Source: Balanoglossus misakiensis (Eukaryota; Hemichordata). Taken from it: DNA of 64,000 nucleotides. A model generated the notes under the pieces. The model was given only the letters and a program-made list of their open reading frames with translations. It was not told where the DNA came from and searched no databases. A program made the translations under genes and the position numbers. The DNA is taken from contig CM082588.2 of NCBI GenBank assembly GCA_040954595.2, positions 7,626,001 through 7,690,000 of the forward strand, in the 5' to 3' direction. This document shows, piece by piece, positions 36,301-46,473 of this stretch. Numbering within the stretch: the first letter of the stretch is position 1; each line of letters opens with the position of its first letter.

Positions 36301-36944
36301 GAAAGGGACAAAGTCTCTCTCTCGCTGCCCTTTTTCCATTAATTATGTTTGATACAAGACACTGTTTATGTTATTCTACATGTGGATATATAGTGAATCA
36401 ACATTCGACCACACACACCTTCCATCCCACTTGTAGTGGGATGAGAGTAAAAAACTCGCCAAAATGAATAATCAGTGTTTTCCATTTATTCATTTTGGCG
36501 AGATTTTTACTCTCATATCCTACACACGGGATGGAAGTTGTGTCGTTGAATGTTGATTCTCTATATATCCACATGTACGGTGTCTTGTATCAAACATAAT
36601 TATTGGGAAAATGGCAGCGAGAGAGAGACTTTGTCCCTAATAATAGTTTATGCCGCATCCTATACATGCCATAAGACTAGTTAGTACGCTGAGCTCAACT
36701 CTCGTTATTCATGTTGTTAGTACTTTCTGAGAATATTAATACGAATATTTCTTTTCCATCTACCAGGAAAACAAAGGGAAAGAAAGAAAAGGAGGGTGCC
36801 ATGGTAACCAATGATGAAGGACCGGATAAGAAGTACTTGGTGGAGAAGAACAACGCAGCTGAAACAATCAACGGTGGAATTGACAACCCAGTCCACGACT
36901 CGGCCTTGGGAAGAAGCGTCGCAACTCAAACCACTGAGCTATAA
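29108..36944 (+). CDS. SLC22-type organic cation/carnitine transporter-like protein, copy A
   Basis: Ten exons join in phase: 29108-29527, 31918-32021, 32547-32701, 33162-33330, 33813-33957, 34422-34522, 34846-35063, 35648-35759, 36017-36226, 36767-36944. They give 603 residues ending at TAA. SLC22 members are 12-helix major-facilitator proteins that move organic ions across the plasma membrane. Family marks: N-terminal FGPYQ (about 15-19), a large Cys- and Asn-glycosylation-rich loop after helix 1 (NCTDP, NFTLP, YTNTT), DKIGR after helix 2, PESPRWLL (about 286), LGRRWSM in the second half, and LLPETRNMQLPETI at the end of helix 12. The cytosolic tail is Lys/Glu-rich and ends QTTEL, a class I PDZ-ligand-like motif. 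The substrate cannot be told from sequence. The inverted paralogue B lies downstream, tail to tail. Several introns carry MITEs. Confidence 0.93.
30235..30367. repeat. (CCA/TCA/TCATCA)n trinucleotide repeat
   Basis: A CCACCA-type tract grades into (CACCAT)n and then (CAT)n. It lies in intron 1 of transporter A. The poly-His, poly-Pro, poly-Thr and poly-Asp frames across it are artefacts. Confidence 0.95.
32238..32402. repeat. (TGTC)n(TGTA)n microsatellite
   Basis: Five or so TGTC units are followed by about 35 uninterrupted TGTA units. It lies in intron 2 of transporter A. The paralogue's matching intron has none. Confidence 0.95.
34530..34815. repeat. T2/Kolobok-like MITE filling intron 6 of transporter A
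   Basis: Starts TTAAAGGGACAAAGTCTCTC only 7 bp after the splice donor and contains the family hairpin (ACTCGCCAAAA facing TTTATTTTGGGCGAG). It loses its right terminus near 34815, about 30 bp before the acceptor. Confidence 0.8.
35134..35226. repeat. piggyBac-like MITE
   Basis: TTAA, CCCTTTCACCAGCATGG, ending GGGGGTGAACGGGTTAT. Intronic (intron 7 of transporter A). Confidence 0.7.
36300..36640. repeat. T2/Kolobok-like MITE
   Basis: GAAAGGGACAAAGTCTCTC to GAGAGAGACTTTGTCCCTAA. Target sites are partly decayed. The internal hairpin is intact. It lies in intron 9 of transporter A. Confidence 0.8.
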
Positions 36945-37047
36945 GCAAATCATCACCCATTCTTTTGTAAAAATCGAATGAGGCAGCGTCAACCTATATA
37001 TTGACACTCAGTTTGTCTAATGTATACTTATGAGTTGATACCCTTGA

Positions 37048-37330
37048 TTAAAGGGACAAAGTCTCTCTCTTCGACCACACACAATTTCCATCCCACCTGT
37101 AGACAGGAGCGTGAAAACCTCGCCAAAATGTATAATCGGTGTTTACCATTTATTCATTTTGGTGAGATTTTTACTCTCATATCCTATAAACGGGATGGAA
37201 GTTGTGTGTGGTCGAACATTGATTCACTATATATCTACATGTAGAATAACATAAACGGATAAACGGTGTATTGTATCAAACATAATTTTAATGGAAAAAT
37301 GGCAGCGAGAGAGAGACTTTGTCCCTTTAA
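37048..37330. repeat. T2/Kolobok-like MITE with 5' internal deletion
   Basis: TTAA-flanked on both sides, but the segment between GTCTCTCTC and the TTCGACCACAC block is missing. It begins 104 bp after the stop of transporter A, so it may fall in the 3' UTR. Its left boundary ATTAAA could act as a variant poly(A) signal; that is a guess. Confidence 0.8.
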
Positions 37331-38394
37331 GCCATTGACGAGTCCAGTAAAAATCACAAAGAGATTAAAGAAACAACGACATGGTTCGTCATGAATTTGA
37401 TATTTTGTCAGTGACACATACCACTAAAGGGTGGCAAACCAAAAATAGTGTTTATTATAATTATAAGCGTTGAGTATTACCCGGGAGTCACATTACCATA
37501 CCTTCTACATTTTATAAATCCAGATAAAATCATTGATGTAGGGAATTTTTACCCGCATGTAACAGACGTGACCACAGATATCAGTTTAAAGTGCCATTTG
37601 TTTTATCATGTTTATTGAAGATGATCAGTATTAACCGAACGAATCTGATGTACTGAGGTAGAACTGAATATTTCATGTTCTTACAGACCCATGTCATGCC
37701 ATACACCGTTTTCAAAAGTCTAGCGCCCTCAAACAGCCATCATGAATTTGAACTCAAAGCGAGGCCAATGGATATAGTCGACCAATCACATTCAGGGGGT
37801 TTCCCAATTGGCCTCGCTTTGAGTCCAAATTCCTGATGGCTGTGTGAGGGCGCTGGACTTATGATCACAGTGTAGAAGAATGCAATTTTCACGTATTCAC
37901 GTATCAGAATATTAAACTATGGTTTTGTCGTCATCTCTGTTGATGACGTCACAATGCCTGGAAACAAATATTATTTCGAATGTTGGTTGTGAAAAAAAGT
38001 TCGTCAGACTGAAATCCTATGTAAACCTTCTTATCATGGCATTTATGCATACATCTATGCAATGCTCAGGAACGCCCTCTACGGGCAATTATAGGGAGCT
38101 ACATACTACGTAGCCAGAAAGATTTAGATATTAAAAACTTTACTCTATATACATCTCTAATTAATACTCGATACATTCAATATAAACTTTATGGATGTAA
38201 CTGTCTTTGAATTTCACAAAGATTACAATAAATGGATATATTCTTACTCAGAAATTTGTTTCTTTCCCAACCCACTCGTGTATGTGTCTAATTAATTTTC
38301 CCTCAGCGCGTGCAAATGGGCTTACAAGTGTCGGGTCTTGAATTGCTGTTGATTGTCATAAGAAAAGCACTTCAAGCCTGGCATACACAAATCC
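37331..38394. other. intergenic gap between the two tail-to-tail transporters
   Basis: Apart from the 142-bp MITE at 37718, no exon, RNA gene or clear poly(A) signal was seen on either strand. Confidence 0.5.
37718..37859. repeat. MITE with GTCTAGCGCCCTC termini, 142 bp
   Basis: Arms of about 50 bp (GTCTAGCGCCCTCAAACAGC, continuing to CAAAGCGAGGCCAATGG, and the complement) surround a short centre. It lies between the two transporter genes. Confidence 0.8.
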
Positions 38395-41300
38395 TCATAA
38401 ATCCGTTGTTTGAATTCCAACGCTTCTGTCAAAGGACATATCTTGGGTTGGGTTGTCGATTCCATTATTTGTATTTTCATACTTCGGCTGCTTCACCAAG
38501 TACTTTTTCTCAGCTCCTACATCAACTTCATTTGTCTGCCCCTTCTCAACAATTTGTCTCTCTGTTTTTCTACATATAAAACGGAATATAATAGAATAGA
38601 ATAGTCTGAGAATAGGTTAAAATATTTACATAAAAAAGATCAACGTTCAGCCTGTGTTGGTACACGTTTTCACGCCGTACCCTTACTTCATGTTGTTTGT
38701 TTATAAATATTACAATTCATCCACAAATCCCTGAAATTAGATCATTCTTAGAATGAACGAAGCAGCCAACCGTAGTGTAGACTGGGCATGACAGCAACTG
38801 AAGAGCCTAGTAGGTCGTGGCGACTGCAGTGAGGTTTGTGCTGGTATGGGAGGACATATTCTCATCAAGGGGGACACTCGTGGCGACTGCAGTGGGGTTT
38901 GTGCTGGTATGGGAGGACATATTCTCATCAAGGGGGACACTCGTGGCGACTGCAGTGGGGTTTGTGCTGGTATGGGAGGACATATTCTCATCAAGGGGGA
39001 CACTCGTGGCGACTGCAGTGGGGTTTGTGCTGGTATGGGAGGACATATTCTCATCAAGGGGGACACTCGTGGCGACTGCAGTGGGGTTTGTGCTGGTATG
39101 GGAGGACATATTCTCATCAAGGGGGACACCCAGCGGCGCGTGGTATACATTTACCTTGTTCCAAACTGTTCTCCTTGTTCGATAGTCTCTGGCAACTGCT
39201 TATTTCTGGTTTCTGGGAGTAACAACACCAATATACCAGCAAGGATCGAGGTAGCTCCAAATATGATAATTGGCAAGGGCTCCCACAACTGGCCAATCAG
39301 AATCATTTGTGGCGCCAATACTCCTCCAATACGAGCACACATGGAGGACAATCCCATTCCAATTGTCCTTTCACAAGAAAAAGAAAATACGATAGAATAA
39401 GTAGACTTCGAGCAACAATTTCACAAAGTAAAACATAGCCTTGGCTGGAAAATTCACAAAGAGTAGAAAAAAAAAGTATTAATTATAACGTCGAATCAGA
39501 ATTATCTATTCTTTAGGTCGTTTTAATCTAATAATCATACACCGAATCAATAGGGAGTTTTTACTCATAAAGTCAGATAGTGCGTGTACACAACACATTC
39601 AACGATCATTTTTATTTATATCCTTCGCCGTATTTTAAAATAAAAAAAGTGAAATGTGAATCGAAGCGTTTTAGGAAAGCTGTTGGTAGCTTCACAATAT
39701 ATAATTACGGCAACGGTGTTGTATGAAATTCTGTCAACATACGGCTGCCGAACCGGAATATCTCCTGAAACAAGGTACACCTCGGATAGTTTACCTCACG
39801 GGTGTTGGATAAATTTCCGCGGAGAAAAGATAGATGATGCCGAATGCAGCTGCGATGCACATTTTGCCAAACATTGCCAGAGCTATTCCAATCCACTCCA
39901 TTTCACCTAGAAATAAATCAATTTGAGAATTACGGGTTTATATGAATGGTGGAGGTATTATAATATTAATATTGATATGTTTTCGCCAGACTTCGGCCAG
40001 AATAGACTCTTGAAAGGCGCCGTGAACAGAGCGTGACCAAAGGTTGACTCCAATGTGGGTCGCTCATATTCCACACGTCGCTCCCTGACCAAGGAACGAA
40101 CGTACAGCATTCAATATTTCCAGTAAGCAACCAAAATTTATTCCACAAATATAGACACACATAGGGAACGACTACAAAGACCCCCCCACCACTTTGTAGG
40201 TTTAACGGAGAGGAGTAGGCCTCCAAAATCACCGTCTTCTACGGACCATATCACAACCACCACGGAACCGCACGGTTGTGCGTAACGAAATGAAATGAAC
40301 CGCGTGGCATAAATTTGAGGGTCTTTTATAGTGCGTACCAGGTGGTTGGGATGCATATGTAAATTATCATGCGCAGAACATGTAGGATCAATAACCGATC
40401 AATAAAATGTCATTGAAAAGGGCTCCATTGAAACAAAAGAAAACATCCCAAAAATTACAATAACCATTTACTTACATACAGGAGTAAAGAGAGTGAGAAT
40501 GCAAGCAGCGCCCCCAATGATTTGAGTTATGAACATTGACCATCGTCGACCAAGGATTGTTCCAGGCATATACAGGCCAAGCATATATGCCGGGATCTCA
40601 ACTGAAGCAGAAATCAGTGCATTGATGTAGTCATCACCGCCAAGGTTAGAAGTGTTCAGTGAGAGACCGTAGTACACCAGGCTGTCTGTGAACCTGTGGA
40701 AACGTAAAGAAGCTTTATAAGCCCATGCCATTTTTTGTCCTCTTGTTTTTTTTACAGAGTGTGTCTACCCTTTCACCACCATGGTTCAGTCCAAACCCAT
40801 TGTTTTCTATGGTAAGGTTGGACCTGTGAAGAGGGAACTGGGGTGAAAGGGTTAACGATTAAGAAGCATGTACACCTGTACATCTAGATTCAAGTTCAGT
40901 TGACATCTTACCAATTGTAGAAGATGATAAGGGATTTCTTCCTCATGTTGGGATATCGGAACAAGTCAACAGCACTGGCCTTTTCTTCATCTGTCTTTTC
41001 CTAAATAATGACAAGAGAACACAGATCTGACAAAATGGTTGTCTAGAGCTATGTCGACGTATACCAGGCCACAGGATAGACTATACTAGGTCATGTATTG
41101 TTGCAATACCACATTATGAATGAACTAATATTCATTAAGGTGTATACGTCATGCCCTTGATTTCCAATCGAAATGTCTATCGTAGGGGCATTTTCAAACA
41201 TTGCCTACTGTCGATTAAAAGACATTTGCACGGCGGCGAAATTTGCCAGTTTTCTGAACACATGGTAGTGGAAATTTGCACACGGGACTATACTGTCCCG

Positions 41301-44300
41301 CATGACGCGCAACGGGCTATTTGCATAATCTGCCCTACGTACAAAGCATGCTGCCTGCAGGATAGGCTAAAACATTTAAAAAATTAAAATGTGATGTACG
41401 ATTAGGCGCGGCAGGTTACCACGCACTCTGTTGACGAATACTGCTCACCGAACGATATTCCACCTACCATTTTCTCCTCACCCTGTTTCAATTTCTCAAA
41501 TATACTCTCAGGTACATGGGTACCATTTCCCTTTGCGAACTTTCTTATGACTTCTTCGGCCTTTTCAATCCTTCCAGTTGTTAGCAACCATCTTGGGGAT
41601 TCTGGAATAATCCTATAAATGAGTGAAAGGAAAGTTAACAGAATTTGAGATTGTTGGAAACCACAGACAGGATATTAGGCTCCGCCCACGAGCTCTAGGA
41701 TCGAATTATTTTAATTTGTGATATACTATAACCAGACTGAGTGACGCATATATATTAGAAACACTGAATAATTGACCGTGCAACTGTCGTCTGGCACGTT
41801 GTAGTTTATGTCAATCTAACACACAACGCGCCATTGGATAACATTTAGCGCGCATAAATTAAAGACCGATTGTCATCCAATCAGCGCTCACGTCATATAC
41901 AGCTTTGAAGTCAGTGAGAGTGTGGGAACGATTTGTTCTCACACTCTGATCCCACACTCTAAGCATGCCAGGAGTGTGAGTGAGAATAAGCTTACCACCA
42001 ATAAGACACAAACAGGATAGTGGGAACACTTATAACCAGCTGCAGAATCCACCAGTAGCGAATGAAGTAAGCCAGTGCAGCTAACGTCATGTAGCCAAAA
42101 CTGAAGAAAAATTGTATTGCGATGCCAGCGAAAGCCCTCTTGGACGGACCAACAATCTCGGTACCTACACAACCGAAGGTAAAAAAGACATAATTGATAA
42201 AAACCATAATTATGCGGTTTTTAATCATTTTGATATTAAAATTCATTCGTACGTAACATGAGTGAAATCATTTGGCAATATGTTTTATTTTGAGTAAGCA
42301 TACTGTCATTACTACAATGTTCAAAATACCAGCAACAAATGCCAAACTAGCAACACCGTATTTCTTTGATGCCAGAGACACGTTATCTCTAAAATTGTAA
42401 CAACGTCACAATTTAGTAGACAAAGAGGCGCCCCCATCCCAATTGCGCAGTTGAAGTACGTGCGTGTTGAGAGAGACGTGTCGACTCGAACACGGACGAT
42501 GAGAGTTGTTTAGCGTGTCGAACACTGCTCTACGAAGCTCGTAGTTACCTTCTGACCGGGACATTAAGGTACAACTTGCATGTGGTCTAGTTGAAGAGAT
42601 CATGTTTTGTTTATAAAGATTCAAAAAGGGGAAAGGCCCTATTTTCATGAGTCAGCACATGAGAATGAAATGCCCAAATCTATCAACTTACCAATAACAT
42701 AAGCAACAATATAATATCCATATGCCGTGGCGCCTATTATAAAACGCAATGCAGAGTAGGCGATGATGTTCGGCGAAAAAGCACATGCTGTACCAGCGAC
42801 AGACGCTCCCAAAACGGCCATCAAGAATGTTGGAGAACGACCAATCCTACAACAGACAAAATAATTTTACATACCCCTATACCTGTACGCGTTCTGAGGT
42901 CGTATATACATATTGCCTTATTGTTTGCATACAACCGACGTAATCTGTCTGTTGGCATAAGTATGTATGAGAATACGCCAATACTTGATAACAGTATCAT
43001 GATCTGTCTGGCCACTAGGGTGGATGATTTCCAGGTTAAACAGTTTCGCAACAGTTGCCTGGTCAGGTAACTGACATTATATGCATTTACGTTTGATTAG
43101 AATCAGATAAAGTTCATCCCCAGCTGATCAAGAGATTCCCAGCACTAATAAGTAGCCATCTATGGTTAAGTTAAATGCAAATGTCCAAAATGCACGACAC
43201 TGACTTCATGAACTGAAAATGTATAGCAAGAAGTTAGTACAAGACATTTTATGGTTATTTTAAGTGATTATGTTTATACTGATTATACAGATACTCACTT
43301 GTCAGCGACTGCGCCAAACACAACACCCCCGACGAGCACTCCGGCCATGAACATGGATGAAGACAGCGCCCCCAGATAGTAGCGATCGCAGACAAGATCA
43401 AACTATGGACACAAGAATGGGATGCTACAGTCAGGTGTCACGTTATTGCTTTGGAGACGTTTAAAGACACCACGTTGATAAAAAAAAGGTTTTTGTCTCA
43501 CTGGCGTTTTGTTGCTACGTGCAGTACATCATGTGGTTTGTGGGAAATGGATGAAAAAATAAATCACTTTCACCCTTTTTTTCTTCTGGTTCTCTTACCG
43601 TCTGGAGAATTTTATTTAAAGGTGTATACAATTACCTAATGGATGGAACTTTAGCTACAGTTACCATCCTAAACTTTTGAGAACTAGCCAATCACGGATA
43701 TTAAATGGGTGGCACACGCGAAAAAAGAGCGCCACCATATGTTCTTTAGAACCCCCCAAAATGCGTCATTTCGGCCATATTTGGGCGTATGTAAATTGGA
43801 GGTGACTGTATACCTTGGGAAATAAACAGTGCGCAACATCTATGCGCATACCAATATGGCTAATTCAAGTGCGTGTTATCATCTACATCAAACCAAACTG
43901 CAGCCATGCACGCTGAAGAAATCAGATTGTGCGCTTATCAAATACTGAACCTGGAATCGTTTTACTACTTGTAGATAACAGAGCTTGGTTATGGCAAGTT
44001 TAATCTGTACACGTTCACTAAATACACAGACGGTGCTATTAACACTCATGATATATGACCTAGAAAAAAACGCATATTCGTCATTTTTTAACCACAGCTA
44101 TATAACGATGTGATAGTTCAGAAAAACTGAATTATTGGACAAGAGAACGTTATCACCTGACCAGCTTTGTTATGAGAACGTTCGATAAAATATGAACATG
44201 GCTCAAACAGCTACGAATGTGTCGAAGATGACGTCATTTAACGTAAAAGATTTGTCGGCACAAATTGGTTTCTGGTAATATAAAGCAATGGCGATGCATA

Positions 44301-44920
44301 CTTTGATAAAAGTTTGTGAATGTTTCCCTCCCCCCCCAAGACTGTTGCCTATTTCTGAAACAAATATTTTGCGACATGTCACAATTGCAAACTTGCATGA
44401 AGTAAGGAAGTGTGGTAAGGATAAATAATTCTTTGCCCCATAAATTTCTCCACAGCAGTTATCTTATATGACCTGAACCACATAACCGCAATAAACCCAC
44501 CTGTTGAAAGACAGTTGACTTGTACTGAGAGCGGTCATATCGCCATCCGTGGTCACATTTCTTGGTTGTGTTCGTGTACCGGGTAATATCTTTGCCGGGA
44601 TAGAAGTCGATCCCCGTGATGTCATAGCGATAACAATTACTGTGCACCAGACTCTTCCCGCAGGAATCGGAACTAGCTTCTAACGGCAGGGTGAAATTGT
44701 TGACCGCTTGGAGACAGACGTCTTGCGGATCTGTACAGTTGGTCTGGTAGTAGCTGAGTTCGGGAGCGTAACACCAATGGTCGGTCTCGGCGGCCAGGAA
44801 CACCTGGGCTAAAAACGACTGTGCCACCACTAAGCATGTCAGACAGAGGAGAAAATATCGAAGTTTTTGGTACGGTCCAAACTCCCCCACATACGCCAAA
44901 ACATCATCAAACTTCAGCAT
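38395..44920 (-). CDS. SLC22-type organic cation/carnitine transporter-like protein, copy B
   Basis: Ten exons (5'->3'): 44920-44501, 43402-43299, 42846-42692, 42164-41996, 41612-41468, 41000-40912, 40693-40476, 39906-39795, 39367-39155, 38569-38395. They give 599 residues. Intron positions and phases match copy A throughout; exon 6 is 12 bp shorter and exon 9 is 3 bp longer. The start is the ATG at 44920. Marks: FGPYQ, a glycosylated Cys-rich first loop, DKIGR, PESPRWLL, LGRRWSM and LLPETRNKQLPETI. The last exon was found by phase and by similarity to copy A (KKYLV, NNGIDNP, RSV, QTT); without it exon 9 would run into TAA at 39152. The tail ends QTTDL, again PDZ-ligand-like. A 63-bp minisatellite lies just after the exon 9 donor. 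The role is as for copy A; the substrate is unknown. Confidence 0.92.
38683..38816. repeat. MITE core shared with 48184-48412
   Basis: The stretch from TTTATAAATATTACAATTCA through AACGAAGCAGCCAACCGTAG to AGTAGGTCGTGG is almost the same as 48217-48340. This is an older copy of that element. Its terminal repeats have decayed, while its internal unit expanded into the adjacent minisatellite. Confidence 0.7.
38817..39131. repeat. 63-bp minisatellite, five tandem copies
   Basis: Five near-identical units of 63 bp start at 38817, 38880, 38943, 39006 and 39069. Each begins GTGGCGACTGCAGTG and includes CATATTCTCATCAAGGGGGA. The first unit differs by one base and the last diverges at its end. As 63 is a multiple of three, several frames stay open on both strands, but the tract is in intron 9 of transporter B, starting 24 bp past the donor. 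A single, shorter unit occurs inside the MITE at 48184-48412. Confidence 0.95.
40764..40855. repeat. piggyBac-like MITE in intron 6 of transporter B
   Basis: CTACCCTTTCACCACCATGG to GGGGTGAAAGGGTTAA. The right TTAA is intact and the left target site decayed. Confidence 0.75.
43618..43816. repeat. TIR element, AAAGGTATACGGTCACC family, decayed copy
   Basis: Starts AAAGGTGTATACAATTACC and ends GGTGACTGTATACCTT. The interior shares TTTGAGAACTAGCCAATCAC and CACACGCGAAAAAAGAGCGCC with the copy at 54912-55096, in opposite orientation. It lies 5' of exon 2, in intron 1 of transporter B. Confidence 0.7.
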
Positions 44921-44992
44921 TTTCAACGATATTCAAGACTCGCTTAACCAATCCACTATATGATGGTGACTCAATATTTACCGTCTGACGTA

Positions 44993-44999
44993 TTTTATA
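44993..44999 (-). promoter_or_regulatory. TATA box of transporter B
   Basis: TATAAAA on the minus strand, 73 bp upstream of the ATG at 44920. It mirrors the TATA box of copy A. Confidence 0.6.
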
Positions 45000-45364
45000 A
45001 TGGGAGGGCGGGCTCCTTATACTTGAATTTTGATGTACAAACATGTACACTGATTGTTGGAAAGTCGAAATATTGCAGGAAGCCGTCAATCATATTTACT
45101 AAAAGCACGTCACTTGAGGGCGCTGCAGTGGGGCAGGAATAATGGTATTATAATAATCTCTTTTTTATACAGCGCATTACATAATACAATCTGAATGCTC
45201 TATGCAATGAGTTTAAAAAAAGGTGACAACAGTAAAGAAAAGAGAAATTGAAAGAGTCAAAAACTTTGCTAAAAACGTGTCAAGAAACGGAAAGTTATCT
45301 GAAGTGATGTCCCTGCGAGATCTCGCGTGGCTTGGCAGACTATTTTCGTGAGACACGAGACAAA

Positions 45365-45458
45365 CCATAGACAGTAGAGGGGGGAAGGATTACAACAGAC
45401 GTTGCACAAAGGACTTGCCGCAGAGACGCGTCCGTCTTCCCCCCTCTACTGTCTATGG
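45365..45458. repeat. MITE with CCATAGACAGTAGAGGGGGG termini
   Basis: About 25-bp near-perfect inverted repeats (CCATAGACAGTAGAGGGGGG against CCCCCTCTACTGTCTATGG) around a 45-bp centre. It lies in the 1-kb space between the divergent starts of transporter B and the small secreted-protein gene. Confidence 0.8.
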
Positions 45459-45925
45459 ACAAACAACACAAGCATTAAACGGCACAAAAGTTACAACGTT
45501 GTAAACTGCAGCTGAAATAATTTCTCACACTGCTGATGGAATAACTCTATAATATATATTTGCGTCGAAGTAAAATATAAACGTCTAAAGCTATATAATT
45601 ACTGTTTATCATATTGATAAACTTGTTGACAACGGAAATATATTGTCATGCGCAAACTCGACGAGATTGACAGAATTAAATCAGTGTGATTTTTTTGCTC
45701 ATTGAAACGCCTTAAAAAGTTGTTTTTGAAAGGTTAAAGTGCATTGCCCTTCTTCGAACGCACACGAAACACCTGGCCAATGGGCGCGCCTTGCAGTGTT
45801 GCGCGTTGGAAGTTCATTATTTGGCGACGTCACAAACGCGTTCTAGAACGAATTAGAAATTAGAATGTTTGGCAAGAGTGTGAACACGGCATACTTTACC
45901 TAACACTCCAACATACAACTTGACC

Positions 45926-46390
45926 ATGTTTTGTGTGTTTTTGACCATTGCCTTGGCCTTGATGGTGCCTGGTGTGCCAATGGGTGATAGTGATTACTAT
46001 GAGTGGTTGGATAGCCAACCAAGTACCAGTACCGGGATTTATGGCTTCCCGAACCACCACGTACTTCCTCCCATCCGAAAGTTCGACTCGGAGTCCGAAA
46101 GCGACGAGGAGCCGAACAACGACGACTCAGGTTGTTTCACAGAGAGTGTAGAGGCTCCGTACTTGCTGTTCTCCGACGAGGAGGACGAGGACGAGAAAAA
46201 GCGAAGAGGGAAAGGCAAAGGCAAGAAATCGGCCGACGTCGCCCAGAACAAAAACAACGAAGAGTCCACGAACCAGGTGCAGGACGAGGACGAAAAGCCG
46301 ACTGGCTGTCTGCCGTGCTGTGGACGACGTCTCGTCCGGTGGTTGCTGAAGAAATTTGGGAGGAGGAGCGTGCGAGTGGGTCCACATTAA
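45926..46390 (+). CDS. secreted acidic peptide precursor candidate, single exon
   Basis: 154 residues from the ATG at 45926; in-frame TTG codons just upstream are not used. Residues 1-20 form a signal peptide (hydrophobic FLTIALALMV, cleavage likely near PMG/DSD). The middle is strongly acidic (SESESDEEPNNDD at 55-67, SDEEDEDE at 83-90), with a basic KKRRGKGKGKK block at 91-101. The end is cationic: Cys-rich CLPCC (128-132), then GRR, LVRWLLKKF, GRR and seven residues to the stop. LVRWLLKKF between Arg-Arg pairs and followed by Gly fits the processing signals of an amidated peptide; an antimicrobial-type cationic helix is the other reading. No known family was recognised. Acidic pro-segment plus cationic end is a common precursor layout. 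It starts 1 kb from transporter B, divergently. No intron is needed, and AATAAA follows at 46468. Confidence 0.7.
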   Translation: MFCVFLTIALALMVPGVPMGDSDYYEWLDSQPSTSTGIYGFPNHHVLPPIRKFDSESESDEEPNNDDSGCFTESVEAPYLLFSDEEDEDEKKRRGKGKGKKSADVAQNKNNEESTNQVQDEDEKPTGCLPCCGRRLVRWLLKKFGRRSVRVGPH

Positions 46391-46467
46391 GAACAGTTGA
46401 CGACTCCACGTGACTGGACCCCTGCCTTTCACTTAATATATTTTATCATTTCATTTCTCCTTTTATA

Positions 46468-46473
46468 AATAAA
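46468..46473 (+). terminator. poly(A) signal of the secreted peptide gene
   Basis: AATAAA lies 78 bp after the stop codon and is followed by a GT-rich stretch (TTGTTGTTGTG, then TGTGTTCTGTTGTGTT), as expected for cleavage and polyadenylation. Confidence 0.75.

Noticed and set aside
39155-39367. Exon 9 of transporter B as the last exon, ending at TAA (39152)
   Set aside because: A matching final exon was found at 38569-38395 in the right phase with the conserved tail, and the site reads AAG|GTAAAT as a donor.
38737-39400. Frames of 100-184 codons with a 21-residue repeat, on both strands
   Set aside because: They are the 63-bp minisatellite; the repeat length keeps all frames open, and the tract lies between two well-supported exons of transporter B.
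45841-45865. TTCTAGAA plus further GAA units resembling a heat-shock element
   Set aside because: Only the first pair has the right spacing; not enough to call a site.
46127-46432. Other frames of 75-101 codons over the secreted-peptide gene
   Set aside because: They are shadows of the acidic/basic composition of that gene; none has a signal peptide or poly(A) signal on its strand.
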